Assembly (NCBI GenBank): GCA_030064935.1
Contig: JASJEA010000005.1
Location: 1-34,438 of the forward strand
Direction: 5' to 3'
DNA from: Crocosphaera sp.
Lineage (GTDB): Bacteria; Cyanobacteriota; Cyanobacteriia; Cyanobacteriales; Microcystaceae
Length of the DNA stretch: 34,438 nt
The number at the start of each line of letters is the position of its first letter. The first letter of the stretch is position 1. Shown in pieces: positions 23,751 to 33,503 of the stretch. The position numbers and the translations under genes were made by a program. The notes under the pieces were generated by a model. That model did no database searches. It was not told the DNA's origin and saw nothing but the letters and a program-made list of their open reading frames with translations.

Positions 23751-24764
23751 TTATGTTCTTGGTTGCTGTTTATATTCAATCAGGGTTGCTGGTTGATTCT
23801 GCCATTGTTTGATTTGATATTGAATCTGACCAATAACATTGGGAAATTTACCAATCAGGCAAAATAAAGCATATAAAAGACTATGGGCCGATTTATCTCC
23901 GCAAGAAAGACGATATTGATAAATACGCACCCCTAAAACCCCATAACCCATGAGTAACAGTAAACTTAATCCTGAAGTCCACCAAGCGAGTGCCAAGGCC
24001 ATTGCTGGTATGATTAACCCCCACAGCCAATTACTGCGCCATTGACGGATCATGTACTTTTCTGGGGCCTTTCCATACATGGCCACTCCTTGGGCTACGG
24101 ACCAACCTCCACGAATGGCACGAGTCCACCATTGACTAAACTGGGTCATATCTGCGTCATGATGGGTCATATCCTCATCTAAACGCCAAATTTTCCACCC
24201 CTGACGAGCTAAACGCAGACACATTTCTGGTTCTTCTCCACAAATCAGGGTGTCATTATATCCTTTAACTTGTTGCAATGCTTTGACTTTCATCAACGCA
24301 TCTCCTCCACAGGCTTTGGCTTCTCCAATGGGGGTATTCCATTCCAGATCTGCTAAACGGTTATAAGGGGTTAGATCGGGAAATTTTTCTCGTCTCCTCC
24401 CACAAACCACTGCTAGATGAGGATTTTCTTCTAACTGTTTGCTGGCTTTTTCTAACCATCCAGGAGCTAAGGTGCAGTCCCCATCCATAAATTGAATCTG
24501 GGTTAAGTCAGGATGCTGTTCTATTAGCCATTGAAATCCTGTGTTTCTTCCTCTGGCCGCAGTAAAGGGGCGCTCGCTGTCTAGAGAGATAACGGATACG
24601 CCCAAGGATTTTGCTGTTTCTATGCTGCCATCCGTTGAGCCAGAATCTACATAAATAATAGGGGTATGATCATAATTTTTGGTTTCGTTAATGACAGATT
24701 TCAGACACTCTGTTAATCTTTCCCCTTCGTTTCTTCCAATAAGGACAATTCCTAATTTATTCAT
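23751..24764 (-). CDS. Family 2 glycosyltransferase with membrane anchor
   Basis: A 337-residue GT2 enzyme. The N-terminal GT-A fold begins GIVLIGRNEGERLTECLKS; YVDSGSTDGS and QFMDGDCTL (DxD) bind nucleotide sugar and metal; GGDALMKV and ICGEEPEMCLRLARQGWKI complete the domain. Two hydrophobic helices (about 246-285) anchor it to the membrane. The acceptor is probably a polysaccharide or lipid precursor; none can be named. Starts at ATG 24764. Confidence 0.86.
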   Translation of the reverse strand: MNKLGIVLIGRNEGERLTECLKSVINETKNYDHTPIIYVDSGSTDGSIETAKSLGVSVISLDSERPFTAARGRNTGFQWLIEQHPDLTQIQFMDGDCTLAPGWLEKASKQLEENPHLAVVCGRRREKFPDLTPYNRLADLEWNTPIGEAKACGGDALMKVKALQQVKGYNDTLICGEEPEMCLRLARQGWKIWRLDEDMTHHDADMTQFSQWWTRAIRGGWSVAQGVAMYGKAPEKYMIRQWRSNWLWGLIIPAMALALAWWTSGLSLLLLMGYGVLGVRIYQYRLSCGDKSAHSLLYALFCLIGKFPNVIGQIQYQIKQWQNQPATLIEYKQQPRT

Positions 24765-24910
24765 TTAAAACAATAACTATAACAAATTGTATCTTATCAT
24801 AAACTGATTTTTAAATGTTTCTTAACTTAAAAACAGACACCTTTTTGGTAAAGTTAAATAGAAAAAAATTAAATTTAAACCCTGCTGTTAAATACGGAGT
24901 CTTATAAGTT

Positions 24911-25423
24911 ATGAGTCAATTAGTGGCGATCGCTTGCGACGATGAATTTAAAGCCCAAGAGGTGCGTCTTACTTTAGCTAAGTTGCAAAAAGAGTATCTC
25001 ATTGAACTTGAAGATGCTGCAGTAGTTATCAAAAATGATCAGGGGAAGGTTAAACTGAACCAAGCTATTAATTTAACGGCTGCTGGTGCTGCCAGTGGTA
25101 GTTTTTGGGGTCTTTTAATTGGGACTTTATTTTTTTGCCCTCTAGCTGGTGTTGCTGTGGGTGCAGCCAGTGGTGCCTTGAATGGTGCTATTAGTGATAT
25201 TGGAGTAGATGATGATTTTATGCGGGAGTTAGGAGAAAGTCTCCCCCCAGGCTCTTCTGCTTTATTTGTTCTAATTAAAAAAGCAACTCCGGATAAAGTT
25301 CTTCAAGAAATTGCACCTTTTGGGGGCAAAGTATTAAGAACCTCTTTAAGTAAGGATGATGAAACTCAATTGCAAGAAGTGCTGGATAAACGAGGAATTA
25401 AACCCGAAGAAATTACAGCTTAG
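24911..25423 (+). CDS. DUF1269 family membrane protein
   Basis: A 170-residue protein with the DUF1269 pattern: N-terminal alpha/beta part (VAIACDDEFKAQEVRLTLAKLQKEYLIELEDAAVVIKNDQGKVKL), a Gly/Ala-rich double membrane segment (about 55-98, AAGAASGSFWGLLIGTLFFCPLAGVAVGAASGAL), then GVDDDFMRELGESLPPGSSALFVLI. The family occurs widely and its role is not known; links to stress have been suggested. A strong terminator follows. GGAG lies 12 bases upstream of the ATG. Confidence 0.88.
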   Translation: MSQLVAIACDDEFKAQEVRLTLAKLQKEYLIELEDAAVVIKNDQGKVKLNQAINLTAAGAASGSFWGLLIGTLFFCPLAGVAVGAASGALNGAISDIGVDDDFMRELGESLPPGSSALFVLIKKATPDKVLQEIAPFGGKVLRTSLSKDDETQLQEVLDKRGIKPEEITA

Positions 25424-25452
25424 TCTTTGAGGTAGTTTCAGCTATTGTAGTT

Positions 25453-25480
25453 AAAGTCTGCTTTAAACAGCAGACTTTTT
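25453..25480 (+). terminator. Intrinsic terminator after the DUF1269 gene
   Basis: AAAGTCTGCT (25453-25462) pairs exactly with AGCAGACTTT (25469-25478) around a six-base loop and runs into a T-tract. It also faces the end of the minus-strand LRR gene five bases on, and may serve both. Confidence 0.8.
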
Positions 25481-25484
25481 GCAT

Positions 25485-26534
25485 TTAAAAATTACAAATT
25501 GAATCAGGTTTAATCGGACAATTTAAGTTATTAAGTGGATTATTAGCTACATTAAGATGGGTTACTTCAGTTAATGATTTTAAGGAAGAAATATCACTGA
25601 TTTGATTATTATTTATCTTGATGTAGAATAATTTATGCAAATCAGACAGAGGAGTAATATCAGTAATATTATTTTCGGATAAGTAAACTTTTTCTAGGTT
25701 GGTTAAGTGAGACAAAGGTTTAATGTCATTGACTTTATTTTGATCAAGAATTAACAGATTTAACTGTGAAGATTTTTCTAGAGCATGAAGATCATTGATA
25801 CGATTACCAGGGGCAATCAACACCTTTAAATTTTCAAGCTTTTCTAAACTATTAATATCTTTAATTTTATTATTCATCAAGGATATTCCTGTTAACTTAT
25901 TGAGGTTAGCTAAGGCAGAAATATCAGAAATATGATTATTATCAAAAATGATTATTTTCAACTTATCTAGTGAGGATAAGTAACTAATATTAGTGATTTT
26001 ATTAAAAGGAAGATAAAGATGAGTTAGGTTGGTTAATTCAGATAGGGGTTTAAGACTTCTAACTTGATTATTCCACATCCATAGTGTATCTAATTTTTTC
26101 ATATTAGACATAGCAGAAATATCACTAATATTATTATTAGATAACTCTAATTTTTCAATTCTCGTTAAAGATGAAAGAGGAGTAATATCTGAAATTTTAT
26201 TATCAGCCAAATATAATTCACTTAATCTTTGAAATGATGACAATGGCGTTAAATCTTCAATTTCTGTAGCGGATAAATCTAACTGTTTCCGTTTTGATAA
26301 ATGGCGAGCAGCTAGTTCACAATCAGTTTTTTTAGCCTTTTCTAATAAAATTGAGACTGTATATTGAGTTTTTTCTGATAAATGTTCTTGATTTAAACAT
26401 AATTCTACAAAGGTTGTCGTAGCATTGACAGATGTATAATTAAGCCAAGTCTCACTAATAAATAAGAAAAATAATAACCCAAAGAGAAATTGAATAATAC
26501 GAGAAGAGAAAATTGCTCGTTTTAGACGTAACAT
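25485..26534 (-). CDS. Leucine-rich repeat protein, internalin-type, membrane-anchored
   Basis: A 349-residue protein with one N-terminal membrane helix (RIIQFLFGLLFFLFISETWL, about 12-31), a Cys-containing cap, then about eleven 22-residue LRR units with the internalin pattern (LxxLxxLxLxxNxISDIxPL). The repeats end in a Cys-containing cap, LNCPIKPDSICNF. LRRs of this kind bind proteins; here the domain faces the periplasm or outside. ATG 26534 has AGGA seven bases upstream; the open frame continues to a TTG at 26675 but those 47 residues look non-coding. The MscS gene lies 190 bases upstream. Confidence 0.83.
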   Translation of the reverse strand: MLRLKRAIFSSRIIQFLFGLLFFLFISETWLNYTSVNATTTFVELCLNQEHLSEKTQYTVSILLEKAKKTDCELAARHLSKRKQLDLSATEIEDLTPLSSFQRLSELYLADNKISDITPLSSLTRIEKLELSNNNISDISAMSNMKKLDTLWMWNNQVRSLKPLSELTNLTHLYLPFNKITNISYLSSLDKLKIIIFDNNHISDISALANLNKLTGISLMNNKIKDINSLEKLENLKVLIAPGNRINDLHALEKSSQLNLLILDQNKVNDIKPLSHLTNLEKVYLSENNITDITPLSDLHKLFYIKINNNQISDISSLKSLTEVTHLNVANNPLNNLNCPIKPDSICNF

Positions 26535-26724
26535 AAAATTATCCTGAATAACATATATTGTAACAGCTTGGACATCTACTTTACTATTGATAGATTCAAG
26601 GGAAATACTAAAGAAACAATTTATAGCAACTTTAACCGTATTTTCCACAGTATAGCATATCAATTTTGTAAGCAAATAATTAATTTAATGCAGTGATAAA
26701 GGTCAACTATTTTGATGATTTTGA

Positions 26725-28089
26725 TCACAACTTTGTAGAATCTAAAACTTCATGATCATCTTTCTTAAAACCATTAATAAGATGTAAATCTCTTTGGGGA
26801 TAAGGAATTTCAATATTATTTTTCTTAAACGCTCTCCAAATATCACAAATTAAACTACTGGTTACTAATTTAGTAATAATGGGATTATCTAGCCAAAATT
26901 TGAGTTCAAAATTAATGCTAGAATCACCAAATGCAAGGGCAAAAGCAACCGGTCTAGGATAGGTTAAAATATTAGGGTTATTATCAGCAACCTCCAATAA
27001 AACTTTGATTACTTCTTGTGGATCACAATTATAGTTTGCCCCCACAATAACAGAACGATATACCAAAGGATCACTGCCAGTAAAGGTGGTAACTTCTTCA
27101 GTAAAAAAGGTTTGGTTGGGAATAATCTTTTCAGAATTATCTCTAATTACTTGTACAGTTGTTGCTCTTATTCCAAATTTTTTAACCTGACTCATTTCAT
27201 TGTTAATACTAATAACATCATCTGGTTTTAATGCCCCTTCAAATAATAGAAATAAACCACTAACAAAGTTACTAATAACTTCTTTTAAACCGAAACCAAT
27301 ACCTACAGATAAACCACCTGTGATGGCAGCTAAGGCCGTGGGACTTATACCAACATAACCGAAAATTAGCGTTATTCCTAACCCAATTAAAAAGTAACGT
27401 AGGACTAAAGAAATGGATTGAACAGCCCTTTGATCGGTGCGTATTTCTTTAGAAAAAAGGTAGATTAATATCTTTTCTAATAGAGAGCATCCTGTAATCC
27501 AAAAATAAAGTCCACCCACAGTAACTACAATATCTCCCAAGGTTATAGACTGATCAAATAATTGAAAAAATGAAACACGAAATATGGTGTCAAAATCAGT
27601 TAATATATTGATAATATGTAGAATGACACAGGAGGCAAATAGAGGTGCAAAGAATCGATGATGATAATGTTTAACTGTATTATGATTAAATAAAGCATAA
27701 AGAGAAGTTAAAAATATCCGATAAAAAATATATACCCATAAAAGATGGATTGTATCAGTTAGATAACCAGCAAATAATCCCTGCTTTAAAAAAATAAACT
27801 TAATTATAGTAATCGTAATTAAACTAAAAACTGGAAAAAGAAGATAATAAAATAAAGCAGCACCACACTGTTGATAATAGCGCTCTTCATTTTTTTCTTC
27901 AAATTTGCTAATCTCAGGAAATCGTTTTTTAAATTTTCTCCATAACCCTTGAGAAATAAGAAACATAACAACAAGAGAAATAGTAATTACTAAAAGTTGT
28001 ATTTGAACAGCAGGACGTTGTAAAATAATCATAGTTTGTAACCATTCTTCCCAAAAATAACTGGGATTAAGTATAATTTTTTGATTCAT
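26725..28089 (-). CDS. MscS-family mechanosensitive channel
   Basis: A 454-residue membrane protein with about five or six helices. It includes the MscS core: pore helix GGLSVGIGFGLKEVISNFVSGLFLLFEGALKPDDVI (about 265-300) followed by the beta domain (VKKFGIRATTVQVIRDNSEKIIPNQTF) and the alpha/beta C-terminal part. It opens when membrane tension rises and releases solutes under hypo-osmotic shock. ATG 28089 has GAGGG upstream; GTG 28092 is the next possible start. It is 18 bases downstream of the solute-binding lipoprotein gene on the same strand, so the two form an operon. Confidence 0.9.
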   Translation of the reverse strand: MNQKIILNPSYFWEEWLQTMIILQRPAVQIQLLVITISLVVMFLISQGLWRKFKKRFPEISKFEEKNEERYYQQCGAALFYYLLFPVFSLITITIIKFIFLKQGLFAGYLTDTIHLLWVYIFYRIFLTSLYALFNHNTVKHYHHRFFAPLFASCVILHIINILTDFDTIFRVSFFQLFDQSITLGDIVVTVGGLYFWITGCSLLEKILIYLFSKEIRTDQRAVQSISLVLRYFLIGLGITLIFGYVGISPTALAAITGGLSVGIGFGLKEVISNFVSGLFLLFEGALKPDDVISINNEMSQVKKFGIRATTVQVIRDNSEKIIPNQTFFTEEVTTFTGSDPLVYRSVIVGANYNCDPQEVIKVLLEVADNNPNILTYPRPVAFALAFGDSSINFELKFWLDNPIITKLVTSSLICDIWRAFKKNNIEIPYPQRDLHLINGFKKDDHEVLDSTKL

Positions 28090-28107
28090 CACTCACCCTC
28101 ACGCTCC

Positions 28108-29352
28108 TTAATTAAATTGATTATTGACTGCTTGTTGAATCTTTAAAGCAGCTTCTTCTGGTGTCACTTCTCCTGCTATCACTTGATCATAAAGAACATA
28201 ACCATAGTCAAAGATAGCCTGATTTTTTTCTAGTTGATCCAAAGAGACAATAATCCCTGTTTTAGATTGTTCAAATAACACAGCTTGTCTAGGAAATAAA
28301 CTCCCATCAACTTTAGCATTTTCATTAACTGGAATCAGAAATGCTGCTTTAACCTGTAATTGTTGTTGGTATTGAGCATTAGTGAGAAACTGAGCCATTT
28401 TCAAGGCTAATTGATGCTGATTATTATTAGAAGCTCGGTTAAAAATAAAACCAACTGTCCATAAAGGAGGAGTCGCTGGTTGATTTTCTCGACCGGGTAA
28501 TAGGGCAACCCCTAAATTATTATTTCCTAATGCTTCACTAAGAAGAGGTAGCCAACCAGATGAACAAGTCATATAAGTTAACCGCCCTTGAAGAAAGGCT
28601 TCTTGTAGGGTTTCAGTATCCTCAATGAGATAAAAATTAGGTTCATTCTGGGCATTTTTTAGCCACTGCATCCACTGCGCCCAACCTTTATTTTCTCCTA
28701 AAATCATGCGCCCTGAATCATCAAATAATTTCCCCCCAAAAGCACCCGTTCCCCAAAAAGCCGTAGCAAAAGTAGAGGAAAATCCTACTGAATAACCTCG
28801 ACGCGCCAGTAGAATCAACTCATCTAAGGTTTTGGGGGTTTCTTTAACCCTATTTTTGTTATAACAGAGCACTTGGGTTCCTAGACGAACTGGGATGGCG
28901 TATAGTTGATCCTGATAACTAACTTGTTGCAGAGTTTCTTGTCGAAACTGAGATAAGTCAATATTATCCTCATCTAAACTTTTCAAGTACCCTGAACGAA
29001 TCAATGCAGAAATTTTGTCGTTGGTCAAAGAAACAGCAAAAATATCCGGACCAGCACCTCTGACCAATTCTTGGCTAAAATTAGATAACTGTTCATCAGG
29101 CAAGACAAATTTCAGAGATATTTTGACACCAGGATTGAGTTTAGTAAACTGCCCTATAGCATCATTAACAATGTCCTTATAATAAGCACTTTGTTCTTGT
29201 GTAAGTCCCACAGGAATCTCTGTCCAGACTAGAATTTCTCCTTTTAAAACTGGTTGGGTTGTCTCAAATTTTTCAATTTCGTTCTGGGCGCAACCATTGA
29301 TTAATAATAGACTGATTAAGATGATAGTTAAGAAGCAATTTTTAATATTCAT
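28108..29352 (-). CDS. Extracellular solute-binding protein, family 1 (lipoprotein)
   Basis: A 414-residue periplasmic binding protein. The lipobox LINGC puts the lipidated Cys at about residue 21 after a hydrophobic signal. The fold is the maltose/sugar type: GEILVWTEIPVG, FTKLNPGVKISLKFVLPDEQL, GAGPDIFAVSL, YAIPVRLGTQVLCYNKN and a C-terminal FLTNAQYQQQLQ. It should deliver a sugar or compatible solute to an ABC importer, but no permease or ATPase lies nearby. The MscS channel gene follows 18 bases later. ATG 29352 is chosen because it begins the signal peptide; the frame runs on to 29406. Confidence 0.87.
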   Translation of the reverse strand: MNIKNCFLTIILISLLLINGCAQNEIEKFETTQPVLKGEILVWTEIPVGLTQEQSAYYKDIVNDAIGQFTKLNPGVKISLKFVLPDEQLSNFSQELVRGAGPDIFAVSLTNDKISALIRSGYLKSLDEDNIDLSQFRQETLQQVSYQDQLYAIPVRLGTQVLCYNKNRVKETPKTLDELILLARRGYSVGFSSTFATAFWGTGAFGGKLFDDSGRMILGENKGWAQWMQWLKNAQNEPNFYLIEDTETLQEAFLQGRLTYMTCSSGWLPLLSEALGNNNLGVALLPGRENQPATPPLWTVGFIFNRASNNNQHQLALKMAQFLTNAQYQQQLQVKAAFLIPVNENAKVDGSLFPRQAVLFEQSKTGIIVSLDQLEKNQAIFDYGYVLYDQVIAGEVTPEEAALKIQQAVNNQFN

Positions 29353-29449
29353 CTTTAATGATTTGAGTAGATAGTAAGCTGGTCTTCTAGACTGTAACAA
29401 GTACAAGGTTTATGTTACAGTTGATTAGTGATAATTGATACTTTTTCCC

Positions 29450-30046
29450 ATGAAGCCCCTTTATTTATTACTACCATTAAGTATTATAGCGATCGCTTGG
29501 TTGGCGTTTGGTATTTATCAGGCAAATAGTGCGCCTTTGCCAATGGGGTTTCCTGCTCCTACCACCCCAGGCAAGATAGAAATTAAGCAATACCCTGCCT
29601 ATCGTGCTGCTACCTATCATTATTCTGGTAATCTCTCTGAGGCAGGGAGTCAGGCTTTTTCTTCCTTATTTCAACACATTAGCAGCAATAATATTTCCAT
29701 GACGGCACCAGTAGAAACTCGTTATCCATTGAGTACCCTAGAAAGTAATGAGAAAACAGGAGAAGCAACCGTTTCTTTTCTCTATCGTAACACCGATATT
29801 TATCCCCAAGAAATAGCTAATAACATTACAGTTGAAGACATCCCTTCTATGACAGTAGTAAGCTTAGGATTAATGGGAGGTTATTCCTATGCAAGTTATC
29901 AATACGGGTTAGATAAACTGAAAAAATGGCTATCAGAAAATACTTCCTATCAAATGATAGGTAAACCCCGTCGTTTATTCTATGATGGTCCTTATAAGCC
30001 CGATGCTACTAAACGTAGTGAAATTCAAATCCCTGTAACTCAATAA
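29450..30046 (+). CDS. SOUL-family heme-binding protein
   Basis: A 198-residue protein with an N-terminal signal or anchor (LYLLLPLSIIAIAWLAFGIY) and a SOUL/HBP domain. The domain begins IEIKQYPAYRAATYHYSG, contains SMTAPVETRY (the SOUL hallmark MTAPV) and ends RSEIQIPV. Family members bind heme or tetrapyrrole, or act in heme transfer; the anchor suggests a membrane location. TTG 29435 would add five residues and ATG 29450 is preferred. Next to it, 16 bases on, is an aldo/keto reductase gene, likely co-transcribed. Confidence 0.87.
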   Translation: MKPLYLLLPLSIIAIAWLAFGIYQANSAPLPMGFPAPTTPGKIEIKQYPAYRAATYHYSGNLSEAGSQAFSSLFQHISSNNISMTAPVETRYPLSTLESNEKTGEATVSFLYRNTDIYPQEIANNITVEDIPSMTVVSLGLMGGYSYASYQYGLDKLKKWLSENTSYQMIGKPRRLFYDGPYKPDATKRSEIQIPVTQ

Positions 30047-30062
30047 AGGTTAATTAAAAGAG

Positions 30063-31013
30063 ATGAAAAATTTGACATTAAACAACGGAAATACTATCCC
30101 TCAGTTTGGACTTGGGACCTGGAAATCAGAACCAGGAGAAGTCAAAAATGCAGTTAAATACGCTTTGAGCATTGGTTATCAGCACATTGATTGTGCCCCT
30201 ATATATGGTAACGAAAAAGAAGTCGGAGAAGGTTTAAAGGAATCTTTCGCTGAGAAGATTGTTAACCGGGAAGATATTTTTATAACTTCTAAATTATGGA
30301 ATAACCGGCACTATAAACAAGATGTTGTTCCTGCTTTAAAACAAACTTTACAAGATTTACAGTTAGATTATCTTGACTTATATCTTATTCATTGGCCAGT
30401 CGCTTTTAAATCAGACGTTAATTTTCCTGAAGATGGTTCCGGCTTACTATCTTTATCCGAAGTTCCTTTAATAGAAACATGGCAAGGAATGGAAGAAGCA
30501 GCTAGGGAAGGGTTAGTTAAAAATATTGGTGTTTCTAACTTTAGTATCAAAAAATTGGAAAATATAAGATTAAACTGTAATCTTCAACCCTCTATGAATC
30601 AAGTAGAATGTCATCCTTATTTACAACAAGATGAACTACTTGCTTATTGTCAAAACAATGATATAGCATTTACTGCTTATTCGCCTTTAGGCTCAAAAGA
30701 TCGTCCCAAATTTGTTAAGAATGATAACGAACCGATATTATTAGAAAATGAAGTGATCAAAAAGATAGCGCAAAAACACCAAGCAACCACAGCACAAATT
30801 TTAATAAAATGGGCAATTGAACGGGAAACCATTGTTATACCTAAGTCCGTTTCCCCTGAGAGAATAAAGCAAAACTATGAAGCACAAAATATTAGTTTAG
30901 ATACAGAAGATATGGAACAAATCCAAGCACTTAATCTAAATTATCGTTATGTTGATGCTTCTTTCTTTGTTTTTCCTAACAGTAGTTATACTGTAGAAAA
31001 TATTTGGGAATAA
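30063..31013 (+). CDS. Aldo/keto reductase
   Basis: A 316-residue NADPH-dependent TIM-barrel reductase. The catalytic tetrad is Asp43, Tyr48, Lys77 and His110 (HIDCAPIYGNE, ITSKLWN, YLIHWP). The nucleotide site is IPKSVSPERIKQN near the C-terminus. Cytosolic; reduces an aldehyde or ketone whose identity is unknown. AAAGAG lies just ahead of the ATG, 16 bases after the SOUL gene. An inverted repeat after it probably ends transcription. Confidence 0.92.
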   Translation: MKNLTLNNGNTIPQFGLGTWKSEPGEVKNAVKYALSIGYQHIDCAPIYGNEKEVGEGLKESFAEKIVNREDIFITSKLWNNRHYKQDVVPALKQTLQDLQLDYLDLYLIHWPVAFKSDVNFPEDGSGLLSLSEVPLIETWQGMEEAAREGLVKNIGVSNFSIKKLENIRLNCNLQPSMNQVECHPYLQQDELLAYCQNNDIAFTAYSPLGSKDRPKFVKNDNEPILLENEVIKKIAQKHQATTAQILIKWAIERETIVIPKSVSPERIKQNYEAQNISLDTEDMEQIQALNLNYRYVDASFFVFPNSSYTVENIWE

Positions 31014-31054
31014 AATCATAATTGGGTCTAAAAACAATCCTTTAAAAGTGAATA

Positions 31055-31091
31055 GTTTTTGAGACGGAGTATAAATCTTTGTCTCAAAAAC
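31055..31091. terminator. 11-bp inverted repeat after the aldo/keto reductase
   Basis: GTTTTTGAGAC (31055-31065) and GTCTCAAAAAC (31081-31091) are perfect complements with a 15-base loop, 42 bases past the stop codon. There is no T-tract after it, so termination is plausible but not proven. Confidence 0.5.
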
Positions 31092-31258
31092 AACTTCCAA
31101 CTTCGTTAACTGTCTTGGCACTCTACAGCCTAGATCCTATCCTCAGCAATACTTTATGAAGCAGGTGCAGGATGTGAGTTAATGGAATGTAAATTGTGAG
31201 GTAAGAATTGGGTACTTTAACAATATAGATAATCTTATAAAATTACTCACAGCAACCC

Positions 31259-33277
31259 ATGTCAATAGAGTTACTTAATAATGGACTCCAAGCCTTACAA
31301 AAACACCAATACCCCGAAGCAGTAAAGTTTTTAGGTCATTTTTGTCAAGACTATCCCGATCGCAACTCTCCCTTTTATGTTCAGGGGTTAATTGCCCTAG
31401 CCAGAGCTTACCGAGGCAATGGACAAACCGAAAAAGCGACAACTCTAGCACAAACCCTAATGAAACATTCTAATACAGAAGTGCGAGAATGGGCGCAAGG
31501 GTTTTTATCGATTGTCAATCCCAATAAAATTAGTAATAATCCAGAGAATCCATCCCCTGAGTTTAATAACATAGCAGGAAGGGCAGCCCAAACAGGGCTT
31601 AAATTGATGATGCCGAGAATGGCTGATAACCTTAAGTTTGCCTCTAGTATGACCATTATTCTCTTGTTGGGGATGGTTTTAGCCCTCTGTTTAGGGTTGT
31701 TTTTAATTTTAGGTGGTCAAAATCCTCTATTGGGGTTGATGATTTCTGTAGGGGTTACGGTTATTTTCAATGGGGTGACATTTTTTGTCTCTCCTATGAT
31801 TATGGATCTTACTCAAAAATGGCTTTACAAAACCCGTTGGGTTAATTTAACTGAAGTGAAACTTCATAGCCCCGAAGCAGCAGAAACCATTTTACGCGTG
31901 TGTAGAGAAAAACAGCTATCTCATCCTCGTTTGGGTATTATTGATGATCAAAACCCGACGGCTTTTACCTATGGTTCTCTTCCTGGAAATGCTAGATTAG
32001 TAGTTAGTAAAGGACTATTTACTTATTTGGATGATGATGAAATAGCAGCCGTTTATGCCCATGAACTAGGTCATATTATTCATTGGGATTTTGCCATTAT
32101 GACTTTAGCTGCCACCTTAGTGCAAATTACTTATTTAATCTATTTATTTGCTCGGAGATGGAGTAATAAAGGTAATAGTGATAATAAGTTAAAAGATGGC
32201 TTAAAAGTGGCTTCATTTGCTGCTTATATTTTCTATATTATTGGCACTTATTTGATGCTTTATCTCTCTCGAACGAGGGAATATTATGCCGACCATTTTT
32301 CAGCCGAAGTAACAGGAAATCCCAACGGTTTATCACGGGCTTTAATTAAAATTGCTTATGGTATTACCGAGGAATTATCCAAAGAAACAGAGCCCAGTCA
32401 ATTAATGCAAGGAACTCGCGCTTTAGGGATTTGTGATGTCAAGAGCGCAGCTACAGCCGGAACCATATATCGCGGTGTTGCTGAAGGTAAACAGTTAGGA
32501 AAAGTGTTTATTTGGGATTTATATAATCCTTGGGCAACATTAACAGAATTTAATTCTACTCATCCTTTAACGGGTAAAAGAATTCAAGCTTTATCTACCT
32601 ATGCTGAACAAATGGGAGTGCAAGTGCAATTTAATATGGTCAATGTTATTAAAGAAGGTAATAAACTGGATAAACAAAAACTAATGACGAATTTTGTTTT
32701 AGATTTGATGATTAGTAATGCTCATTTTATTGGAGCTATTTTAGGATTTATTTTTGGTATTATTATCCCTGATTTCGCAAGCAATTTTATATATTTAGTA
32801 GAGTTGATTGCTTTGGGTTTTGGAGGTGGATTAATCATCAAAACTTTTCTCCTATATCCTAATGTTAATCAGGCTCAAGAATCGGATATTTTCAGTTTAA
32901 TGTGTGATCCTTATGGTAGTCCGGTAAGAGGAAAACCTGTGCAATTGAAAGGAAAAGTAATTGGTAGAGGTGATGCTGGTTATGCCTTTGGTTCAGATGT
33001 TAAATTAAAGGATAAAACAGGGATGATTTTTGCTCGTTATGCCTCTCGTTTTGGATCTATAGGTAACTTCTTTTTTGGAGCCAATCAAGTTGAAGAATTG
33101 ATTGAAAAACCTGTAGGAGCAGTCGGTTGGTTTCGTCGTGGAGTTGCTCCTTGGTTAGATTTTATGGAGTTATCAACTGGAGATAAAAAAGTTAAAAGCT
33201 ATCATCGTTTTGGAGGATTGGTTACTGGTTTTTTGATAATAATTTTGGGTTTAATATTACCAATTTTAATAGGTTAG
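31259..33277 (+). CDS. Membrane-bound M48-family zinc metallopeptidase with TPR-like N-terminus
   Basis: A 672-residue protein. Residues 1-85 form TPR-like helices. Two membrane helices follow (about 130-152 and 158-180). The M48 domain carries zinc motif HELGH (268-272) and the third ligand Glu341 in SRTREYYAD, with further helices in between. Residues about 480-530 add two more helices, and a C-terminal domain (about 545-650, PVRGKPVQLKGKVIGRGDAGY) ends in a last helix. M48 enzymes such as HtpX degrade misfolded membrane proteins. The extra N- and C-terminal parts are typical of cyanobacterial versions. A perfect terminator follows. Confidence 0.9.
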   Translation: MSIELLNNGLQALQKHQYPEAVKFLGHFCQDYPDRNSPFYVQGLIALARAYRGNGQTEKATTLAQTLMKHSNTEVREWAQGFLSIVNPNKISNNPENPSPEFNNIAGRAAQTGLKLMMPRMADNLKFASSMTIILLLGMVLALCLGLFLILGGQNPLLGLMISVGVTVIFNGVTFFVSPMIMDLTQKWLYKTRWVNLTEVKLHSPEAAETILRVCREKQLSHPRLGIIDDQNPTAFTYGSLPGNARLVVSKGLFTYLDDDEIAAVYAHELGHIIHWDFAIMTLAATLVQITYLIYLFARRWSNKGNSDNKLKDGLKVASFAAYIFYIIGTYLMLYLSRTREYYADHFSAEVTGNPNGLSRALIKIAYGITEELSKETEPSQLMQGTRALGICDVKSAATAGTIYRGVAEGKQLGKVFIWDLYNPWATLTEFNSTHPLTGKRIQALSTYAEQMGVQVQFNMVNVIKEGNKLDKQKLMTNFVLDLMISNAHFIGAILGFIFGIIIPDFASNFIYLVELIALGFGGGLIIKTFLLYPNVNQAQESDIFSLMCDPYGSPVRGKPVQLKGKVIGRGDAGYAFGSDVKLKDKTGMIFARYASRFGSIGNFFFGANQVEELIEKPVGAVGWFRRGVAPWLDFMELSTGDKKVKSYHRFGGLVTGFLIIILGLILPILIG

Positions 33278-33396
33278 TATAATGAATTGCATATAAGCTA
33301 CTCAGTAAAGATATTGAAAAAACATCTTTTCTTCTGGACTATTGTAGTTAAAAACTCTTGACTTTTAAATAATTATACTTAAACTTTGTATTAATT

Positions 33397-33436
33397 AGAT
33401 TGTTTGTGATAGGAGACACAAACAATCTATTTTTTA
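33397..33436 (+). terminator. Intrinsic terminator after the M48 gene
   Basis: AGATTGTTTGTG (33397-33408) and CACAAACAATCT (33417-33428) form a perfect 12-bp stem with an eight-base loop, followed by ATTTTTTAT. Confidence 0.85.
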
Positions 33437-33503
33437 TATCACTTTCAAAAGAATTACTGAAAATATACTTGAGATCGTAATTAAACTTCAAATATTGATA
33501 ATT

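Noticed and set aside
26535-26675. 47-residue N-terminal extension of the LRR protein
   Set aside because: It starts with TTG without a ribosome site, while ATG 26534 has AGGA at good spacing just before the membrane helix.
1784-29496. Repeated GCGATCGC octamers as possible regulatory sites or methylase targets
   Set aside because: They are HIP1 sites, abundant across cyanobacterial chromosomes and mostly inside genes; nothing ties them to the local methyltransferase.
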